A DNA stretch of 64,000 nucleotides. It comes from UBA2108 sp002713215 (GTDB lineage: Bacteria > Bacteroidota > Bacteroidia > Flavobacteriales_G > Salibacteraceae). The notes beneath the pieces were generated by a model. That model was not told the DNA's origin. It saw only the letters and a program-made list of their open reading frames with translations, and ran no database searches. Position 1 is the stretch's first letter, and each line of letters starts with the position of its first letter. Shown here one piece after another: positions 52,511-61,732 of the stretch. Both the position numbers and the translations under genes were made by a program. Location of the stretch: positions 62,001-126,000 of the forward strand of contig CALAPY010000072.1 of the NCBI GenBank assembly GCA_937891015.1. Direction: 5' to 3'.

Positions 52511-52590
52511 AAAGGCAGTTATGTACTTTAAGGTTTTAATAACTATTTGAATTTTGGTAAAAGTAACATTATGAAGTCAATGTCATTATA

Positions 52591-52598
52591 TATTTTTG
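52591..52598 (+). promoter_or_regulatory. -7 promoter box for the small membrane protein gene
   Basis: TATTTTTG matches TAnnTTTG exactly, 31 bases before ATG 52630. Confidence 0.5.
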
Positions 52599-52629
52599 CA
52601 TTTCAACTACTAAGTGTCATTTATCTTAA

Positions 52630-53067
52630 ATGAAAGACAAACCTAAATTGAATCGAGGTTTCTTTATCTCCTGGATAATTACATTCGTATTTCTGTACGG
52701 AGTATCCTACCTGTGGCATGGTGTATTGTTGAACGATTTAAGCCGAGTTAATTATTCGATTAATCTGTTTCTGGTTTTTGTAGCAGTAATTTATTTTGTG
52801 ATTGCCTTTGTTTTGACATTTCTTACACACTTTCTGATACAGTTTAATAAGAATAAAATAAAAAGAGGATTATTTATTGGAATTCCGATTGGTGTTTTTA
52901 TCTACCTCGTTGCTTTTGTTTTTGGAATCTCTTTCTATTCAGATCCAACCATTGATCATATAATACTTGACCTGACCTGGCAAGTCGTTGAACAGGCACT
53001 GGGTGGAATAGTTGCCGGTGTATTACTTACCATAAGCGACATGTCGGCTTCCCGTCAATCAATTTAA
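52630..53067 (+). CDS. Four-helix membrane protein of unknown function
   Basis: Seen: 145 residues with four hydrophobic helices (about 10-33, 42-68, 76-99 and 115-138). N-terminus Lys-rich, consistent with the positive-inside rule. No family recognised; small proteins of this type are common in the Bacteroidota inner membrane. It is divergent from the lipoprotein operon and upstream of queE, but queE has its own promoter. Confidence 0.78.
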   Translation: MKDKPKLNRGFFISWIITFVFLYGVSYLWHGVLLNDLSRVNYSINLFLVFVAVIYFVIAFVLTFLTHFLIQFNKNKIKRGLFIGIPIGVFIYLVAFVFGISFYSDPTIDHIILDLTWQVVEQALGGIVAGVLLTISDMSASRQSI

Positions 53068-53101
53068 TTATTAGGGTATATCTTACACTAAAGCTTCGCA
53101 C

Positions 53102-53109
53102 TATCTTTG
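53102..53109 (+). promoter_or_regulatory. -7 promoter box for queE
   Basis: TATCTTTG matches TAnnTTTG exactly, 18 bases before ATG 53128. Confidence 0.58.
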
Positions 53110-53127
53110 CCGCCGTTTTAGTGATTT

Positions 53128-53751
53128 ATGTCTAATTCTTTTTCCTGGTTCACCGATAAATTTCCTGTTGTGGAACACTTCTACACCATTCAAGGTGAGG
53201 GTGAGAATACGGGCAAGCCGGCATACTTTATTCGATTGGGTGGATGTGATGTTGGCTGTCCCTGGTGCGACGTAAAAGAAAGCTGGTCTCAGGAAGAACA
53301 TGAAATACTTTCTATTGAATCAATTGCAGAATTTGTAATAGAATCGGGAGCGCAGAATGTGGTGGTAACTGGTGGGGAGCCCTGCATGTATGACCTTACA
53401 TTGCTAACCGAAGCTTTAAAAAATAAGGGACTAAAAACCTGGTTGGAAACCAGCGGTGCGTACCCAATAACAGGTGAGTGGGACTGGATAGTGGTTTCTC
53501 CTAAACGAAGAATGGAGGTACTTGAAGAAAACCTGGCGAAAGCAAATGAACTTAAGGTGGTTGTGGTTCGAAATCCCGACATTGCCTGGGCCAATTTGTT
53601 TGTACCCAGAGTTGGTTCTTCAACCCGGTTATTTCTACAGCCGGAATGGAGTAGAGAAGACGAGATTCTTCCGGTAGTAATCAATCATGTAAAAAAGAGT
53701 GGGAAGTGGAGAATTTCTTTGCAAACTCATAAATACATGAGTATTCCTTAA
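53128..53751 (+). CDS. queE: 7-carboxy-7-deazaguanine synthase
   Basis: A radical SAM enzyme of queuosine and 7-deazaguanine synthesis; converts 6-carboxytetrahydropterin to 7-carboxy-7-deazaguanine. Seen: 207 residues, the short QueE form. FYTIQGEGENTGKPAYFIRLGG precedes the cluster motif C-D-V-G-C-P-W-C (C...C..C). VVTGGEPCMYD binds SAM, and RLFLQPEW and ISLQTHKYM are near the C-terminus, as usual. All three cluster cysteines are present. The other queuosine genes are not in the window. Confidence 0.95.
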   Translation: MSNSFSWFTDKFPVVEHFYTIQGEGENTGKPAYFIRLGGCDVGCPWCDVKESWSQEEHEILSIESIAEFVIESGAQNVVVTGGEPCMYDLTLLTEALKNKGLKTWLETSGAYPITGEWDWIVVSPKRRMEVLEENLAKANELKVVVVRNPDIAWANLFVPRVGSSTRLFLQPEWSREDEILPVVINHVKKSGKWRISLQTHKYMSIP

Positions 53752-53777
53752 AGCGGACCTAACCAATGATTTAAGAG

Positions 53778-53855
53778 ATTCCGTATAACTATCTCACACA
53801 AACCCCTTCGCGGCTTGGTTCGATTACGTTTACGGAATGACGGAATGACGGAATA
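53778..53855. repeat. REP-like element with short tandem repeat
   Basis: ATTCCGTA (53778-53785) pairs with TACGGAAT (53831-53838), and the right arm continues as CGGAATGA, CGGAATGA, CGGAATA in tandem. Same style as the elements near 35.6 kb and 35.8 kb. Lies between queE and the membrane-protein island. Confidence 0.5.
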
Positions 53856-53926
53856 CCAGATTAATTCATGTACTTCTAACATTATGCTATAACATGGCCA
53901 ATTAAAACCCCATTTTTGTACCGACT

Positions 53927-56032
53927 ATGAAATGGATTCGACACCATTGGGGAGAATTAGCTACCATTCTTTTGTGTAGTTTAATGGTATTGGTCCATTT
54001 CCATCCTATTGTCCTACATCCAACCCAGTTTGTGTTTAATGCCGAAGGGGATAGTATAAAAAACATTTACGTCTTTATCTGGCACATTTTATATGATACC
54101 GATGCGTGGCAAACCACTTCCATGAACTATCCATTTGGAGAATCCATTTTTTATGTAGGAGCCCAGCCTGCCATATCTACATTTCTTCAACAGATCAATA
54201 AAATTATCCCGCTATCCGGTAATTTTTGGCTCACGACCTTCAATTACATGGTCGTTTTTTCAATACCCATAAGTGCATTAATTCTGTACAGAACCCTTCG
54301 AATGTTGGATGTAAACAAGTTAGTTTCCATACTTTTTTCTGTGGGGATTATCCTGTGTAGTCCTCAAGTATACAGGCTTTCGGGGCATTTCGGTTTGTCT
54401 AATATGTGGGTTATTGTTGGATCGATCTACCTATTTATCCGATACCTCCATAGCAATTCAACAAAGGCATTAATAGGGTTGCTGTTTGTTATTCTTATTG
54501 GTTTCTTTATTCACCCCTATTTGGGAATAATTCCTTTGTTATTGGTTACCTCCACCTTGGTAATAAACAGAATGTTAGATTGGAAAAACCAATCATGGGT
54601 AAAGTGGTTGCCCGCAGCGTTTAGTTTCATTCCACTGATCCTTTTTTTATTCTTCAGCACTCTAACCGATTCTCATGAAGGACGGGTTAAAAACCCCTAC
54701 GGGTTTTACGAGTATACCTCTACGTTAAAAGGGTTGTTGCTTCCCGTTGGAAGTGAAATTTCCAGAAACTGGCTACCTGATTCAAACTCGTTGGGTGAAG
54801 ACTTTAATTATTTGGGAATTGCAGGAATTGCCATGGCATTGGTTTCTATTTTGGCGGTATTCAAAGGTAACTTAGGTTCAATTTTTAAGTCATTGTTTAT
54901 TGCAAGTTCATTGCTACTGCTATTTTCATTTGGTTTCCCTTTTCAATTTGGCCTGGAAGCTATTGTTGAGCAATTTCCCATTTTAAAAGTATTTAGGTCC
55001 CTGGGAAGGTTTGCCTGGCCTTTCTATTATGTAGTTTTTATTATTGGATTGGTTCAGTTACCCAATTTGTTTATGAAGCTAAGGCCCAATATTCACTTCT
55101 TAATTTATGGGATTTTGGGATTGGTTTTGCTAATAGAAGGCAATCGATCTATGCACCAAATGGGATCGAAGCTAACACCATTTCAACTTTTTGAAAATCA
55201 ATCAGAAAGATATGACTCCGAAGACTATGCGGCCATATTGCCGCTTCCGTTTTATAACATTGGGAGCGATAATTACTCTTGCGGTGGTACTGCTGCAAGC
55301 GTTACGAAAAGTATGAAGTTAAGTATAAACACCGGAATCCCTTTACTGGCCCATCATGGTGCGAGGCAATCGATAAGTGAAGCGAAAGACCTCATGGGAT
55401 TGATTGGTCGTTTCGGATATCCGAAATCAGTTGATTCGACAAAAATTGTTGGCCAAAAATTCTTGTTGTGCTCTACCGGTGAAAACTTAACCGGCCAGGA
55501 GTTCAGGATATCGATGCTGGGCCAGGAATTAAAAGGTTCTTCTCTTTCGTATGTTGAAGGCAGCGATTTGTATAATGGCCAGGTTACAGTGATAATAGAC
55601 CGTATGCCCAGTTATATTCAAAACTTTGATGATCGGGAATCACCAATAACCTATAAAGGCAAGGGAAGTCTGACTTTGGATAAAAATGGATTTGCCAACG
55701 TATGTGATTTACCACAACTGTTTAAAGGCGACCATGTGTTGCGATTTTGGGTTTATACAGGTGGAGAAAATTATGGAGAAGGGAGAGCAAATAATTGTTT
55801 TATCGTAATTGAAGAGAAGGACGGAAGTGGAAACGTGAATTGGTTAACACATGCACCCATCAATGACTCATTTATTTATGATGGAGATTGGTGTTTGAAA
55901 GAAATTCCTTTTACTATTAAATCGGATAATAAAAACGTGTCGGTTTTACTTTCGGGTAGCGATAGGTCCGGAATTCAGGTTATCATTGATGAATTAGAGG
56001 TAAATGAGTTGGACAAAGACCTCTTGAATTAA
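53927..56032 (+). CDS. Large membrane protein, GT-C/YfhO-like
   Basis: Seen: 701 residues. About 10-11 membrane helices fill residues 10-430, then a soluble beta-rich domain fills about 450-701. The first external loop contains HPIVLHPTQFVFNAEGDSIKNIY, with acidic residues where GT-C transferases place their catalytic Asp/Glu. This layout is that of YfhO-like or other lipid-linked-sugar transferases. No confirmed family motif, so the enzyme activity is inference. The C-terminal part (DLYNGQVTVIIDRM onward) may bind sugar or protein. First gene of an island of four large membrane proteins. Confidence 0.78.
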   Translation: MKWIRHHWGELATILLCSLMVLVHFHPIVLHPTQFVFNAEGDSIKNIYVFIWHILYDTDAWQTTSMNYPFGESIFYVGAQPAISTFLQQINKIIPLSGNFWLTTFNYMVVFSIPISALILYRTLRMLDVNKLVSILFSVGIILCSPQVYRLSGHFGLSNMWVIVGSIYLFIRYLHSNSTKALIGLLFVILIGFFIHPYLGIIPLLLVTSTLVINRMLDWKNQSWVKWLPAAFSFIPLILFLFFSTLTDSHEGRVKNPYGFYEYTSTLKGLLLPVGSEISRNWLPDSNSLGEDFNYLGIAGIAMALVSILAVFKGNLGSIFKSLFIASSLLLLFSFGFPFQFGLEAIVEQFPILKVFRSLGRFAWPFYYVVFIIGLVQLPNLFMKLRPNIHFLIYGILGLVLLIEGNRSMHQMGSKLTPFQLFENQSERYDSEDYAAILPLPFYNIGSDNYSCGGTAASVTKSMKLSINTGIPLLAHHGARQSISEAKDLMGLIGRFGYPKSVDSTKIVGQKFLLCSTGENLTGQEFRISMLGQELKGSSLSYVEGSDLYNGQVTVIIDRMPSYIQNFDDRESPITYKGKGSLTLDKNGFANVCDLPQLFKGDHVLRFWVYTGGENYGEGRANNCFIVIEEKDGSGNVNWLTHAPINDSFIYDGDWCLKEIPFTIKSDNKNVSVLLSGSDRSGIQVIIDELEVNELDKDLLN

Positions 56033-56118
56033 GTAATAACAGGCCAAACTTATCAACTTTACTCCATTCCGTTTAAATCCATTTCTTTGCGAGGCACTTA
56101 ATTTGTAATGTATCCATT

Positions 56119-58035
56119 ATGCGGAAGTTCTTCTTAATGATTCTTTTGTTTTCCTTTTTCTCAGGGATCGCGCAATACACCACTAAAAAGAAATCGGCAA
56201 TTGCTAAATATGAAGAAGGAAGAAAGGCTTATGCCATGATGAATTTTGAGCTGTCTATTCAGTTAATGAATGAGGCTCTGGAAAAGGATCCCAATTTTTT
56301 ACAACCCTATCATTTACTTGCCGAATTGTACCTGGAAATTCAACAATACGATAAGTCACTTGAAAATTACCGCAAGGTATTGGAAATAAACCCACAGTAC
56401 AATCCAGTATTGTATTACACAATTGCCAATATTGAATTACACACGGCAAAGTATGAGGAGGCCATAGTTCATTTTGAAAAGTTTAAAGAACTTACAGGTG
56501 TTCCGGAACCCTTTCAAAAAGAGTTTAACTTACTGATAGCCAATGCAAATTTTGGAGCAGAAGCGGTGAAGAATCCGGTTCCGTTTGATCCCAGGAACAT
56601 GGGACAGAACATAAATACCAACATGGATGAATATCATCCATCTATTACAGTCGATAGTAAAACATTTGTTTTCACGGCTAAAGACAATGTTGGGAAATCG
56701 AACACCGGAAAACCGTTGATAAGAGAAGATCTATACTATTCGAAAAAGAGTTCAACCAACGATTGGGGAAGGTCAGTAAATTATCGTGGGCCAATTAATA
56801 CCAGATATAACAACGAGGGGTCAAGTTGTATTTCACACGATGGAAAGTACATGTTTTTTACAGCATGTGAGCTTAAAACCGGATATGGTTCATGCGATTT
56901 ATACATGAGCGAAATGGTGGGAGGGAAGTGGAAACAACCTGTAAATGTTGGCAATAAAATTAATTCCGGTGCCTGGGAATCACACCCTTCTTTATCTCCC
57001 GATGGTAAATCGCTGTATTTTACCAGTAACCGAGGTGGTGGCAAAGGCAGTTTCGATATATGGAGATCGGATAAAGATGAAGAAGGAAACTGGTTACCTG
57101 CGGTTAACTTGGAAATTAATACTTCGGAAGGAGATCAAACCCCTTATATACATGCTGATGGCACTACTTTGTACTTTTCAAGTAAGGGAAGACCTGGTAT
57201 GGGAGAATATGATTTGTTTGTAACCCGGATTAGAGACGATGGTTCATTTACAGAACCGCAAAACTTAGGATATCCTATAAATAGTGAAAAGCATGAGTTG
57301 GGTGTTATCGCGGATCCTGAAGGACGCTTGGCTTATTATGCTTCGGACAAAGAAGGTGGATATGGAGGATTGGATTTGTACGAGTTTGAACTACCGGAGA
57401 AGGTGCGTCCAATTATGACTACCTATATCGAAGGAAATGTATTTGATAGAGATTCTAAAGCTAAGTTGGATGCAGAAGTAGAGCTTATTGATTTGACAAC
57501 AGAAAAGGTAATTACAAAAACAACTTCAGATAAAGTAAATGGTCAATTTCTCGTTTCCCTTCCTTCCAATCGTGATTATGCATTGAACGTTTCCCGATCG
57601 GGTTATTTATTTTATTCAGATAATTTTAGCTTAAAAGGGAAGAAGGTGAGCTCCAGGAAATTGGAAGTACCTATGGTTCAAATTAAGGCAGGGGAGGCAG
57701 TTGTACTTAAAAATGTGTTTTTTGAGACATCGAAATTTGATTTAAAGCCAGAGAGTAAAACTGAATTGAATATTCTGGTTCAAATGCTTAAAATGAATAC
57801 GACATTGAAGATTGAAATTGGGGGACATACCGATAATCAGGGTAATCCAACATCAAATCAGAAACTCTCTGAACAACGTGCACAGTCTGTTATGGATTAC
57901 CTGGTGTCTCAGGGAATAGAGTCAACCCGGCTGAGTTCTAAGGGTTTTGGGGATACTACCCCTATTACAAGTAACGATACGGAAGAGGGAAGAGCTCAGA
58001 ACAGAAGAACGGAATTTAGGGTCGTGGAACAGTAA
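56119..58035 (+). CDS. PorE-like OmpA family protein (TPR, WD40-like, CRD, OmpA)
   Basis: A cell-envelope protein of 638 residues. Signal peptide about 1-19. TPR helices cover about 30-140 (SIQLMNEALEKDPNFLQPY, then SLENYRKVLEINP). A WD40-like/PD40 propeller covers about 165-430, with SPDGKSLYFTSNRGG and HADGTTLYFSSKGRPG. A carboxypeptidase-regulatory-like domain follows at about 438-515, and an OmpA peptidoglycan-binding domain at about 530-638 (GHTDNQGNPTSNQKLSEQR and AQNRRTEFRV). The order TPR, WD40, CRD, OmpA is that of PorE (PG1058), a T9SS component of Porphyromonas, where it anchors the machine to peptidoglycan. It could instead be one of several OmpA-PD40 paralogs. Confidence 0.85.
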   Translation: MRKFFLMILLFSFFSGIAQYTTKKKSAIAKYEEGRKAYAMMNFELSIQLMNEALEKDPNFLQPYHLLAELYLEIQQYDKSLENYRKVLEINPQYNPVLYYTIANIELHTAKYEEAIVHFEKFKELTGVPEPFQKEFNLLIANANFGAEAVKNPVPFDPRNMGQNINTNMDEYHPSITVDSKTFVFTAKDNVGKSNTGKPLIREDLYYSKKSSTNDWGRSVNYRGPINTRYNNEGSSCISHDGKYMFFTACELKTGYGSCDLYMSEMVGGKWKQPVNVGNKINSGAWESHPSLSPDGKSLYFTSNRGGGKGSFDIWRSDKDEEGNWLPAVNLEINTSEGDQTPYIHADGTTLYFSSKGRPGMGEYDLFVTRIRDDGSFTEPQNLGYPINSEKHELGVIADPEGRLAYYASDKEGGYGGLDLYEFELPEKVRPIMTTYIEGNVFDRDSKAKLDAEVELIDLTTEKVITKTTSDKVNGQFLVSLPSNRDYALNVSRSGYLFYSDNFSLKGKKVSSRKLEVPMVQIKAGEAVVLKNVFFETSKFDLKPESKTELNILVQMLKMNTTLKIEIGGHTDNQGNPTSNQKLSEQRAQSVMDYLVSQGIESTRLSSKGFGDTTPITSNDTEEGRAQNRRTEFRVVEQ

Positions 58036-58082
58036 CTCCAGATTTAATAAACTGGACTTCGATAATCACGAATTGGAAAAAA

Positions 58083-59378
58083 TTGAAGGAGATTAAGAAT
58101 TCATACCTGCTTGTAACGATCGTAGCTTTCTTTCTCTTATGGCCTGCCTCCAATCTCAATTGGGGAGGCAATCACTGGGTCGATATTCTACAAGCAGATG
58201 CAAAAGGTTACTACGCATATTTACCCGCTGTCCTTATATATCAGGATCTAAACTTTGGGCATTTCGATGCTATAGAAAAGGAAAAATACTTCGATGAGAA
58301 TCTATTTTACGACTATCGCTTTTATTACGAAGGAAATGTGGTAAACAAATACTTCGTTGGAACCGCCATTTTACAATTTCCATTTTTTTTGATGGCACAT
58401 GCCTATGCTTCCATTTCAGATGATTGGGATGCAGATGGTTTTTCCAAACCTTATTTGGTTGCTATAAATATGGGAGCAATTGTGTATCTGATTCTTGGGC
58501 TGATGTTTCTTTTAAAAGCGCTGGAACCTCTGTATGGATCAATGGCACTAGTAAGCACTGTATTTGTGTTGTTTGCAACTAACTTGTTTTACTATGTAGT
58601 TGTTGAACCTGGAATGTCCCATGTTTATAATTTTTTCCTGGTGTCGGCATTAGTATTTTTTCTTTTTAAAAATGCCCATGCGAATCGGTTTCAATACCTC
58701 CTCCTAGCCGGACTTTGTTATGGTTTAATCATTTTGGTTAGGCCGGTTAACGCATTAATCTTATTAGCCATTCCCTTTCTATTGGGAGGGGATAAGTTTT
58801 CTCATCTAATGTCAAATGCACGGGCTTTTAATCGACTTATACCATTGGTTTTATTGGTTGTTGGTGTGGTTTCGATTCAAGCGCTGATCTACTACCTTCA
58901 AACCGGTTATTTATGGGTTTATTCGTATGGAAATGAGGGGTTTAATTGGAGTAAACCTCAGATTTTTAATGCTTTGTTTTCCTTCAAAAAAGGAGCATTC
59001 ATTTATACACCAATCCTGTTGTTGGGTTTTCCGGCATTGTTACATTATTGGAAGAAAGATCGTTTTAGGTTTTGGGGCTTTATTTTTTTCATTGTACCGA
59101 CACTATACGTTTTATACAGCTGGTGGAATTGGTGGTATGGAGGAAGCTTTTCGCAACGCGTTCTTATCGAGTATTATCCGGTTATACTGGCTCTAATCGT
59201 CCCCTGGCTACATCAACTGGATAATAAAGCAATCAAAAAGCTTGTCCTGACCTATTCAGTAATTTGCCTGATTTGGTGTCAATTTCAAACCTACCAGTAT
59301 CGTTATTATATAATTCACTGGGAGGATATGACTGCGCAAACCTATTTCGATAATTTATTTGTACTTCCAGGGAATTAA
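58083..59378 (+). CDS. GT-C-type membrane glycosyltransferase, paralog A
   Basis: Seen: 431 residues with about 10 membrane helices. The first loop contains ILQADAKGYYAYLPAVLIYQDL, with an Asp in the place used by GT-C enzymes. The C-terminal end holds SWWNWWYGGSF and YYPVILALIVPW. It is clearly related to the protein at 61733-63100 (same D..YYAYLPA, YTP..., SWW.WWYGG and YR..IIH motifs). GT-C enzymes use polyprenyl-phosphate sugars made by GT2 enzymes like the one at 61014. The start is TTG 58083; no ATG occurs in frame until about residue 104. Acceptor unknown. Confidence 0.78.
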   Translation: MKEIKNSYLLVTIVAFFLLWPASNLNWGGNHWVDILQADAKGYYAYLPAVLIYQDLNFGHFDAIEKEKYFDENLFYDYRFYYEGNVVNKYFVGTAILQFPFFLMAHAYASISDDWDADGFSKPYLVAINMGAIVYLILGLMFLLKALEPLYGSMALVSTVFVLFATNLFYYVVVEPGMSHVYNFFLVSALVFFLFKNAHANRFQYLLLAGLCYGLIILVRPVNALILLAIPFLLGGDKFSHLMSNARAFNRLIPLVLLVVGVVSIQALIYYLQTGYLWVYSYGNEGFNWSKPQIFNALFSFKKGAFIYTPILLLGFPALLHYWKKDRFRFWGFIFFIVPTLYVLYSWWNWWYGGSFSQRVLIEYYPVILALIVPWLHQLDNKAIKKLVLTYSVICLIWCQFQTYQYRYYIIHWEDMTAQTYFDNLFVLPGN

Positions 59379-59399
59379 AGACCTGTTCAAATTATGAAT

Positions 59400-60869
59400 T
59401 CAGTTTTTTAAATTCCTTACCAGCACTGTATTAATGTCCTTGTAGTCCTTAATAATCTCGTAATTCGAAGAACTGAATTGATCCAGATCCTTTTTATAGC
59501 AGTAGTAATAATTATCGGATGGGCTCAGGTCTTTCTGTTCAACCGGCAATAGCCAATCAAGCTGTAGACGTTTTTGGTAGTAGTTGATGGAGGGCTCAAA
59601 TATCCAGTTAATCCCTAACCTTATTTGCTTCTCATTTTGATAGTTGAACTCATGATAGTCCGATAATTCCTGAATCATATTCTTGGTCTGCTTTTCGTAA
59701 ACCCACTCGCCGAAAAAATGGATATCGTTTCGATTCCAAAAGTTTACTAAGGATAGAATACCCAAACTTAAAGCTACGGATAACACCAACTTAGGCTTCA
59801 CGAGATCCAGTAAATAATTGATATAGAATCCAAGGTGAATCATAAACAGGGGATACAAGAAAGCCGAAAACCGTCCAATGGGATAATCAACTCCGAGTAT
59901 AAAATGCAAGCCAATAATTACACATGAAATAAGGAACAGGAGTAGAGCCGAAACAACAAACTCAAGATGTTGGTCGATTCGGTTTAGCTTCTTTTTACCA
60001 AACCAATAAAAGGCAATTGCCAGGCTGGATATTACCAGACCTATGTAGATTAGTTTTAGTAGTTCGTGGGCCCAAACCCAGTAATCTATCCCCTGGAATG
60101 AGTTTAATACCAGTTGAGAAACCGTGTCATCAATAAATCCGGCTTTTCCACCAAAATCAAGGTTGTTAAAGGTGAGTACCCGCCTCACTGGTTCGTAGAG
60201 AAAAACAAAGGCTATAAGCGTGGGTAGCAAGTGAACCTTAATCATATGAAGAAAATTAAATTTCCGACTCTCATCAACATACGATCGAAGCAACTGTACG
60301 GCCAGCATCACTAAGAGAATTGCAGCATAATAAGTCATTAATGTGAAATTGCTCAAACAGGCTAATAATGCAGATGAATGAAAAAGAACCAGGTTTCTCG
60401 TGGTATTTTGTTTTAAGTACTGAATGAAAAAGTAGAAACTCACTACCATAAAAGCACTGGATAGTCCATATCCCCGAGCCATTCCAAATAAATCCATGAG
60501 TTGGTTGCCGGAGCAGAGTAACAGGAATATGGCAACCGACAGCATCCAATGCCTGCCCCTAAAAAACAGGTAGGCAAAAACCATGTAAAGCAGGAGCGCA
60601 AGCAAATTAGGTAGCCTAAGTGCGAGCTCAGAATTGCCAAATAGCAATTCCGAATATTTCATGAGCAAGGTGTTTAAGATGTGGTTGTTCGAAAACCATT
60701 GATTGTACGAAATAATATCGATAAAACCCTCGCCACAAAAATTGAGGTAGGAATAACTTTCATCATGGGTAAATGATACCGAATATGACTTATACGTGAT
60801 ATACCCAAACAGAATGCTACCGGCAAATAATATAAGCGCTATAGATTTATTAGGCTTTTCGAAACTCAT
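59400..60869 (-). CDS. GT-C-type membrane glycosyltransferase (GT39/ArnT-like)
   Basis: Seen: 489 residues with about 11 membrane helices. The first loop has SFTHDESYSYLNF, the Asp-Glu motif typical of GT39/GT83 (protein mannosyltransferase, ArnT) catalysis. Next come NQWFSNNHILNTLLMKYSELLFG and LALRLPNLLALL, also typical of this family (NH.LN and R.P). A soluble C-terminal part of about 110 residues follows. Predicted to move a sugar from a polyprenyl-phosphate carrier to a lipid, glycan or protein on the periplasmic side. Opposite strand to its neighbours in the island. Confidence 0.83.
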   Translation of the reverse strand: MSFEKPNKSIALILFAGSILFGYITYKSYSVSFTHDESYSYLNFCGEGFIDIISYNQWFSNNHILNTLLMKYSELLFGNSELALRLPNLLALLLYMVFAYLFFRGRHWMLSVAIFLLLCSGNQLMDLFGMARGYGLSSAFMVVSFYFFIQYLKQNTTRNLVLFHSSALLACLSNFTLMTYYAAILLVMLAVQLLRSYVDESRKFNFLHMIKVHLLPTLIAFVFLYEPVRRVLTFNNLDFGGKAGFIDDTVSQLVLNSFQGIDYWVWAHELLKLIYIGLVISSLAIAFYWFGKKKLNRIDQHLEFVVSALLLFLISCVIIGLHFILGVDYPIGRFSAFLYPLFMIHLGFYINYLLDLVKPKLVLSVALSLGILSLVNFWNRNDIHFFGEWVYEKQTKNMIQELSDYHEFNYQNEKQIRLGINWIFEPSINYYQKRLQLDWLLPVEQKDLSPSDNYYYCYKKDLDQFSSSNYEIIKDYKDINTVLVRNLKN

Positions 60870-60987
60870 GCACTATTCTAAATGGCGAGTCAGTAATAAT
60901 AAATATAATCTTGGTTTCAACACATTGGCGTTATTGAATTTATTGAAACTAGGCACCAACAATACAATAAAATCTATTTTTACGATC

Positions 60988-60995
60988 TACATTTG
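60988..60995 (+). promoter_or_regulatory. -7 promoter box for the GT2 gene
   Basis: TACATTTG matches TAnnTTTG exactly and contains the TTG that opens the longest frame. ATG 61014, 18 bases after the box, is the likely start. Confidence 0.58.
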
Positions 60996-61013
60996 GTAGC
61001 GAACAAGCAATTG

Positions 61014-61730
61014 ATGAAAGTCAGTATCATTATTCCGGTTTTTAATGAAGAGAGAGACCTTAAGTCTACCTTAGACAAGGTGGTCAACCTTCAATTTAAA
61101 GAACCGGTGTCTTCTTTTGAAGTTATTGTAGTTGACGATGCATCAACCGATTCTTCGAGTGAGGTGCTTTCTAATGTGGCGCAGGAAAACCAAAACATTT
61201 TGTTCAAAAGAACCCATGAGATAAACTCGGGCAAAGGAGCAGCTCTTAAAACGGGAATAGAAAGTTCTTCCGGTGATATTATTGCATTTCAGGATTCAGA
61301 TTCAGAATTAGACCCCAACGATCTGCCGATTTTAGTTAATGAAATGCTGGTAAATAACGTTGAGTTTGCAAACGGATCGCGTTATTTGCCGGGTATTGTC
61401 AGACCCACCTATGCCTATAAGCGCTACGTTTTTAATAAGTTGTTTTCAAATTTGGTTTCGTTGCTTTTGGATGTTCGGGTAACCGATATTGCCTGCGGTC
61501 ATAAGGTATTTCAGCGCAAGCTTTTGAATCAGATTAAAATAAAAGAGAACCGTTTTGGCGTAGAGGCAGAAATAGTAATTAAGGCTTTACGGCTTAGAAA
61601 AAATGCCGTTGTTGAGGTTCCGGTTCACTACTATCCAAGGAACTACGGAGATGGAAAAAAGTTTAAAAATGTCGATGGCATTCGAGTGCTGTGGGCCATA
61701 TTTAAATACGGCCTTTTTAGGCTTAAGTAG
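61014..61730 (+). CDS. GT2 glycosyltransferase, polyprenyl-phosphate sugar synthase type (DPM1-like)
   Basis: Seen: about 238 residues from ATG 61014 (MKVSIIIPVFNEE). The GT-A fold motifs are VDDASTDSS, GKGAALKTGIESSSGD (the loop typical of DPM1/GtrB-like enzymes), FQDSDSELDPND with the DxD metal site, NGSRY and GHKVFQRK. No C-terminal membrane helices, so it is the single-domain form. The family makes polyprenyl-phosphate hexoses at the inner face of the membrane, the donors used by GT-C enzymes. Followed two bases later by the GT-C paralog B, so the two are co-transcribed and probably form a donor-transferase pair. Confidence 0.88.
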   Translation: MKVSIIIPVFNEERDLKSTLDKVVNLQFKEPVSSFEVIVVDDASTDSSSEVLSNVAQENQNILFKRTHEINSGKGAALKTGIESSSGDIIAFQDSDSELDPNDLPILVNEMLVNNVEFANGSRYLPGIVRPTYAYKRYVFNKLFSNLVSLLLDVRVTDIACGHKVFQRKLLNQIKIKENRFGVEAEIVIKALRLRKNAVVEVPVHYYPRNYGDGKKFKNVDGIRVLWAIFKYGLFRLK

Positions 61731-61732
61731 TT

